Assembly (NCBI GenBank): GCA_003166475.1
Contig: PMVV01000165.1
Coordinates: 1,209-42,647 of the forward strand
Length of the DNA stretch: 41,439 nt
Origin: Bryobacterales bacterium
GTDB lineage: Bacteria; Acidobacteriota; Terriglobia; Bryobacterales; Bryobacteraceae
Direction of reading: 5' to 3'
Shown here: positions 36,781 through 41,439 of the stretch, piece by piece
Position numbering within the stretch: the first letter of the stretch is position 1
How the letters are laid out: every line of letters starts with the position of its first letter
The notes under the pieces: generated by a model
Told to the model about the DNA's origin: nothing
What the model saw: the letters and a program-made list of their open reading frames with translations, nothing else
Database searches by the model: none
Program-made: the position numbers and the translations under genes

Positions 36781-37514
36781 AGCACCTCAGACCACAGGCT
36801 AAAGCCTGTGCCGCCATGTTGATCTTGCTTGCCGGATGCAACCGGCCGGCCAAGACACCCGCGCCTCTCGCCGCCAAAGCTTTTGGAGCGGCGATTACGG
36901 AAGTCGGCGGAGGCAAGCAGGTCGGCAGTATCGGAGCGGCCCTGGATCAACCGGTCGTGGTGCAGGTCAACGACGCGCAAGGCAGTCCTGTCGCCGGAGC
37001 GCTGGTCGAGTTGCACACCGCCGAAGGAGCCATGGCAGCGCCGGACGCGGGCCTGACTGGCGCGGACGGACAGTTGACCTCCACGGTGACCCTGGGCGGC
37101 AGCGCCGGACGATATCAGATCGCGGCCACCACGCGCGACAAATCCGGCAAGCCCGTGGAGTTGCGGCTCGACGAGATCGCGCTCGGCTACCAGCAGCAGC
37201 AGGGCCGCGTGCTGAACGATCAATACTGCGCGCGTTGCCACGATCCGGAATCCACCCCGGAGCGGGTTTCGAACCACGACAATCTCACCGCCAAGCCGCA
37301 CGCCTTTATCGAAGGCGCCGTGCTGAACGCCATGAGCGATGCGGACCTCGCGTCCATCATCGGTTTTGGGGGGCCGGCTCTGAACAAGTCGCCGGAGATG
37401 CCGCCTTACGGATATACTCTCAAGAAGGCCGACGTGGACGCGCTCATTGCCTACATACGCGCCGTCGCCGATCCACCCTATCGCTTGAAGGGTTTGACGT
37501 ATGCGAAGAATTGA
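36777..37514 (+). CDS. monoheme c-type cytochrome lipoprotein with Ig-like (Big-1-type) domain
   Basis: lipobox MLILLAGC; 'QPVVVQVNDAQGSPVAGALVELHTAEGAM'; 'LNDQYCARCHDPESTPE'; ATG overlaps upstream stop. Confidence 0.82.
   Translation: MKHLRPQAKACAAMLILLAGCNRPAKTPAPLAAKAFGAAITEVGGGKQVGSIGAALDQPVVVQVNDAQGSPVAGALVELHTAEGAMAAPDAGLTGADGQLTSTVTLGGSAGRYQIAATTRDKSGKPVELRLDEIALGYQQQQGRVLNDQYCARCHDPESTPERVSNHDNLTAKPHAFIEGAVLNAMSDADLASIIGFGGPALNKSPEMPPYGYTLKKADVDALIAYIRAVADPPYRLKGLTYAKN
36793..36810. repeat. REP-like palindrome cacaggct-aa-agcctgtg inside the lipoprotein signal sequence
   Basis: perfect 8-bp arms, same arms as 7392-7409 and 38689-38706. Confidence 0.9.
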
Positions 37515-38685
37515 GCTGCTCGCCGGCATGTTGTGCACCGGCCTGCTCTGCGCGCAAGTGGTTTCGCCGCCGGAGATTCGCGATCCGGAATTGCGCGAAT
37601 TACAGGAGAAGCATTTTGCGGAATTGAAGGCTGCGGCCGTGACCATCGCGTCGCACCAGTTCCCCTACCGTTTCTATTTCAGCCGTACGCTGGACCTCGA
37701 CCAAGACCAGCAGAAAACCAGAGACCAGCGGTCCATCCAGTTCGCCAAGTACGGACATCAGACGGTTGTGCAGATCACTGGCAACTACTATGCCGCCTAT
37801 TCCGACGAGTTGATGAAACGAGAGGAACGCGCCCGGCGAACCTTCGAGGATGTGATGCTGCCCCTGCTGCGAGCGGAGGTTCCGCAGTTGAGCGACGAGC
37901 CGAAACTTCAGGGATTCGCTCTGGAGATCTCGCATCACGTGCGCAAGAAGGTGTTGGGAGTCAGCGGGGAACACCCGGAAAACGTGGTCCTGGTGATTCC
38001 GAAAGCCGCCGCGCTGCGCCTGATCGCGGCGCCGGACGAGCCCACACAGGCAATGGCGCTGGAGGAGGGAACGCTATTCATCAACGGCGAAGCGGCCACG
38101 ATTTGGGGACGCATGACCACGGATGCGCCCGCCGCTTCGGTTGCGGTTCCGGCGCCGGTCCCCGCCCCAACTCCGGCGGCAGTGGTGGTGAAGCCTGCCC
38201 CTGCTCCCACCGTTGCCGCGCCGGAACCCACACCCGACGCCTTGAAGGGCCTCCAAACTGCCTATCAGGAAACTCTGGACAAGATGGTCCGCGAGTTAGA
38301 CCAGACAGCGCACTTCGTCAGCTACGCTCCGCCGGTGTTCGTGAACTTTCACAAAGGTATCTACCTGCAGCTTTCCATCGCGACGACCATCCAGTCGCCG
38401 GAACCGTCATCCCGTTACCGCGCGGCCGCGCTGGCATTTGACGAACAGATCGCGCACCTGATCCGTCCCGTGCTCGCCTGCTTCAAGGAAGCGCCCCAAT
38501 TCGCGGGCATCGACTTCAGCACCACCGTGAAGCCCGCGGGTCAGGCCGTGGAATACATCTTCGATATGGCCAATCTGCACTGCTATGCGCAGTTCGACTG
38601 CACCGGCCAGCAGATCGTCAACGCCGGATTCGTGCTGATCAACGGCGAGCGCGTCACGCTGGATCTCGAAGGCGCCGAGCGGTGA
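37501..38685 (+). CDS. secreted protein of unknown function, terminal gene of electron-transfer locus
   Basis: 394 aa; signal peptide MRRIELLAGMLCTGLLCAQ; Pro/Ala-rich linker (PAPVPAPTPAAVVVKPAPAPTVAAPEPTP); overlaps upstream gene by 14 nt. Confidence 0.7.
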   Translation: MRRIELLAGMLCTGLLCAQVVSPPEIRDPELRELQEKHFAELKAAAVTIASHQFPYRFYFSRTLDLDQDQQKTRDQRSIQFAKYGHQTVVQITGNYYAAYSDELMKREERARRTFEDVMLPLLRAEVPQLSDEPKLQGFALEISHHVRKKVLGVSGEHPENVVLVIPKAAALRLIAAPDEPTQAMALEEGTLFINGEAATIWGRMTTDAPAASVAVPAPVPAPTPAAVVVKPAPAPTVAAPEPTPDALKGLQTAYQETLDKMVRELDQTAHFVSYAPPVFVNFHKGIYLQLSIATTIQSPEPSSRYRAAALAFDEQIAHLIRPVLACFKEAPQFAGIDFSTTVKPAGQAVEYIFDMANLHCYAQFDCTGQQIVNAGFVLINGERVTLDLEGAER

Positions 38686-38688
38686 GAT

Positions 38689-38706
38689 CACAGGCTGAAG
38701 CCTGTG
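38689..38706. repeat. REP-like palindrome cacaggct-ga-agcctgtg, 4 nt after a stop codon
   Basis: perfect 8-bp arms. Confidence 0.85.
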
Positions 38707-38711
38707 CCACC

Positions 38712-38855
38712 TTATTCCACCAAGTGTTCCAGCGCCAGATGCACCGAGTAAAGCGCCGCGGGCTGCAGGATTGCCGCCGAAAACTCCTCGCCTTCCTCGC
38801 CCAGCGGTGCCGGGCGGCCGGCTTCCCAGTCGATCAGGGCGTCGAGTGCCGCCAT
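38712..38855 (-). CDS. possible 47-aa small protein or gene remnant
   Basis: MAALDALIDWEAGRPAPLGEEGEEFSAAILQPAALYSVHLALEHLVE; protein-like composition; weak gagagg upstream of the ATG. Confidence 0.3.
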   Translation of the reverse strand: MAALDALIDWEAGRPAPLGEEGEEFSAAILQPAALYSVHLALEHLVE

Positions 38856-39017
38856 CCTCTCAGGAATTCTTGCAGATCATGGATGCGCCGGGGCGCCGAC
38901 AGCGGGCGCGGGATGCGCGTTATTGCCACCCATTGGGATGCAGGTTTGGTTTAAACTGAATGAGACCTGGAAGTCCAAAACAGAAATTCCGGCTTTGTCG
39001 ATTCGGAGGTAGCGTCC

Positions 39018-41294
39018 ATGTCGAAACTCGATCGGCGAGAGTTACTGAAGCTGGGTACTGCGGCGAGCGCCGTCATCGTCTCGCCCGCGCTTGCCGTTGC
39101 ATCGCCGACAGGGGCGCAGGCCGCCGTGAAGCCGCCCGCTTCCGCAGCGCCGTGGAACGCGCGCTGGATCTGGTATCCGGGTCAGCTCGCCTGCCATCTG
39201 CACACCAACGTTTCGCGCGTCGCCTTCGAGCGGGTGTCCAACATCGGTTACCCGGGCTTCTACCAGCGCCCCGAGTACGTGGCATGGTTCCGGCTTCGCC
39301 TGATCCTGGCCGTTGACACTCCCGTCCGCTGGGCCTGGCCGCTGGGCCGCACGCGCGTACGGGTGGACGGTCGAGAAGGGGACATCAGCGTCAACCACCG
39401 CGTGCTGCCTGCGGGCCCCGTTGAGATCCTCGTAATGCAGGACATGATGCTCTCCCTGCCGTGCTTCCTGCTCGAAGGCGGGAACGTATCCACCGGCGAC
39501 GGATGGGAAGCGAGCCTTGACGGCGAGCACTGGACCGCCGCAGAGTTCGCAGAGCGCCTTGCCTCGCCCAGGGCACTCCCCGACAAGGACATCGACGGAC
39601 ACCAACAACTGCTCCCACGCAAAGTCGCTCGCCTTTCTAAAGCGGGTGAGAGAACCGGCGGGTATGAACTCAGCAGTGGCGGGGAAGTGCTACTTGATTT
39701 TCATGAAATCGAGCTAGGCACGGTTGAGTTCACCGCCTCCGGCGCGGGCGAGTTACAGGTGGCCGTGGGCGAGTCCATCGAAGAAGCCACCGCAACGGAC
39801 GAATCGACGTTCGAGCAGGCACCGCTCGTACCCCTGCGACTCGACTCCACGCGGCGTGCCTTCGTGCTGCCCGAACGGGCGATCCGCTTTGTCCGCTTCG
39901 ACGCGACGCAAAGTTGCAGGCTCGAAGGGGTTAGCGTGAATGCGCGTATCTATCCGGTCGAGTACCGGGGATCGTTCGAATCGAGCGATGCACGTCTGAA
40001 CGACATCTGGAAAGTGGGTGCCGCAACACTCCACACCTGCATCCACGACACGACCATTCTTGACGGCATCAAGCGTGACGCTCTGGTATGGCTGTTCGAT
40101 CAGAACATCGATTTCGACGCCGTCGATTGCGTCTTCTTCGATCCCGCCGTGGTGCGGAACACCCTGCTGACGCAGACACCGCCCGCTGGAGCCGGCCTGG
40201 ACCGCATCGGCCTCTTCGAGTTGCTGATGTACTACGTCATCGGGTTTGGTCAAGACTACCTGACCCGCGGCGATGTATCTTTTTCGCAACGCTACCGCGC
40301 CAACGTAACGGAAGTACTCGACCTCTTCACGCGCCTTCAGGACGAGCGGGGATTCATCTCGGCGCGCGCCTTCTCACCCACGAAGACCAGCCCTGGCGGC
40401 CCCCAGGTGGAAGGCGTCGATTATCTCGGAGAGTACTTTCCGGATTGGGCTGCAAAGTCCGATCGCGGCGAGAAGCGCGCTACCGACCTAGACTGCGCCG
40501 GCACGCCCGCCTACGCCCAAATGCTCATCCTGCACTGCTTCGAGATCGGGGCCCTGCTGGCGCGCCAGTGGAGCGACACGGCCCTCGCGGACCGCTATGC
40601 CGCCAACGCCTCGCGCCTCCGCGCCAATATCACAGGCGTCTTCTGGGATAACACCAGGGGCGCTTTCATCAACGGCTTCGATCGCAGCGGTACGCGAGAC
40701 CCGCGCGTCTCCCCGCACGCCCAGACCTGGGGCATTCTGCTCGACCTCGTTCCCCAAGGAAAGACCGACGGGCTTTTCAGCGCGGTCTTTGACGATCCGC
40801 GCAACCGCGCGCGCAACATCAGCATGCAGGCTTACTACGAGTTGATGGCGTACACTAAGGCGGGCCGCTTCCCGAAAGCCCTCGAATACCTGAAGAAGAA
40901 CTGGGGCTGGATGCTCGATAACGGTTTCACGCGCTTCATCGAAGACATCCGCCCCGCTGACGGCCCGCGTGAGCGGCTCATGTTTTACGGCCGCCCGTAC
41001 GGGCTTAGCCTGAACCACGGCTGGACCGGAGCCACTGCCGTCTCTCTACTCATGCGCGGTACCCTGGGTCTGCGAGTTGTCGAGCCGGGCTACCGCCTCT
41101 GTGAGCTACGGCCCAATTGGAAGATCTTCGATTGGGTGAAGGTGAGCATTCCCACGCCGCACGGAAGTCTCGCGCTCGACTACAACCGCGCCAAAGGGGC
41201 GGAGATACAAGTGCCCGGAGGGGTCCGTATCCGCGTGGCCGGCGAAAGCGGCACGGTACAGGAGTTCGCCGGCCCCGGCCGGCACAAGGTCTGA
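39018..41294 (+). CDS. GH78-like (alpha-L-rhamnosidase-type) six-hairpin glycosidase, probable Tat export
   Basis: Tat-like 'DRRELLKLGTAASAVIVSPALAVASPTGAQA'; 'HTCIHDTTILDGIKRDALVWLFDQNIDFDA'; C-terminal 'FYGRPYGLSLNHGWTGATAVSLLMRGTLGLRVVEPGYRLCELRPN'. Confidence 0.8.
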   Translation: MSKLDRRELLKLGTAASAVIVSPALAVASPTGAQAAVKPPASAAPWNARWIWYPGQLACHLHTNVSRVAFERVSNIGYPGFYQRPEYVAWFRLRLILAVDTPVRWAWPLGRTRVRVDGREGDISVNHRVLPAGPVEILVMQDMMLSLPCFLLEGGNVSTGDGWEASLDGEHWTAAEFAERLASPRALPDKDIDGHQQLLPRKVARLSKAGERTGGYELSSGGEVLLDFHEIELGTVEFTASGAGELQVAVGESIEEATATDESTFEQAPLVPLRLDSTRRAFVLPERAIRFVRFDATQSCRLEGVSVNARIYPVEYRGSFESSDARLNDIWKVGAATLHTCIHDTTILDGIKRDALVWLFDQNIDFDAVDCVFFDPAVVRNTLLTQTPPAGAGLDRIGLFELLMYYVIGFGQDYLTRGDVSFSQRYRANVTEVLDLFTRLQDERGFISARAFSPTKTSPGGPQVEGVDYLGEYFPDWAAKSDRGEKRATDLDCAGTPAYAQMLILHCFEIGALLARQWSDTALADRYAANASRLRANITGVFWDNTRGAFINGFDRSGTRDPRVSPHAQTWGILLDLVPQGKTDGLFSAVFDDPRNRARNISMQAYYELMAYTKAGRFPKALEYLKKNWGWMLDNGFTRFIEDIRPADGPRERLMFYGRPYGLSLNHGWTGATAVSLLMRGTLGLRVVEPGYRLCELRPNWKIFDWVKVSIPTPHGSLALDYNRAKGAEIQVPGGVRIRVAGESGTVQEFAGPGRHKV

Positions 41295-41439
41295 ACGGAC
41301 GGGCCCGGCGACAGGCGCCCCAACCGCATTGCCATCCACGCAGCCGGCCGCCAACGGGAATGTTGAGAGCTATGCTGGTCGATTATGGCAGAACCAGCGC
41401 GATCTTCCGCCCGCCAGTTCATGGAAGCCCTTTTTGCAA

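Noticed and set aside
1-41439. tRNA/rRNA genes, integrases, transposases or phage genes
   Set aside because: None recognised by eye on either strand; not excluded without tRNAscan/HMM searches.

Overview
41.4-kb, GC-rich window with gene content typical of an Acidobacteriota (Solibacter/Bryobacter-like) chromosome; the taxon is inferred from gene families only. In order it holds: an Oar/TonB-dependent-receptor-like outer-membrane protein; a PadR regulator with an ADOP/MacB-type permease; a PP2C phosphatase; two secreted Ig-like/choice-of-anchor proteins; a TetR-HlyD-dual ATPase-2x ABC2 permease-TolC efflux operon (same order as E. coli cecR/ybhGFSR); a Crp/Fnr regulator; a YncE/phosphoesterase fusion; a decayed region containing a Crp/Fnr pseudogene I reconstructed by frame-hopping; an alpha-galactosidase with a second Oar-like receptor; a ~10-kb electron-transfer locus (28.5-38.7 kb); and a GH78-like hydrolase. 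The electron-transfer locus is the most interesting part. It has a monoheme CxxCH N-terminus fused to a beta-barrel-like protein (Cyc2-like architecture), a cupredoxin, a GltD/NfnL-like FAD/[4Fe-4S] NAD(P) oxidoreductase, a Rieske protein, split cytochrome b6/subunit IV with APWY where the Qo PEWY motif is expected, an octaheme cytochrome c, and an Ig-like monoheme lipoprotein. A second theme is a family of dispersed short palindromic (REP-like) elements. Several lie right after stop codons, and at least three lie in frame inside electron-transfer genes (a signal peptide, an inter-heme linker and a C-terminal tail). All assignments are by eye from sequence motifs; no database search was run.
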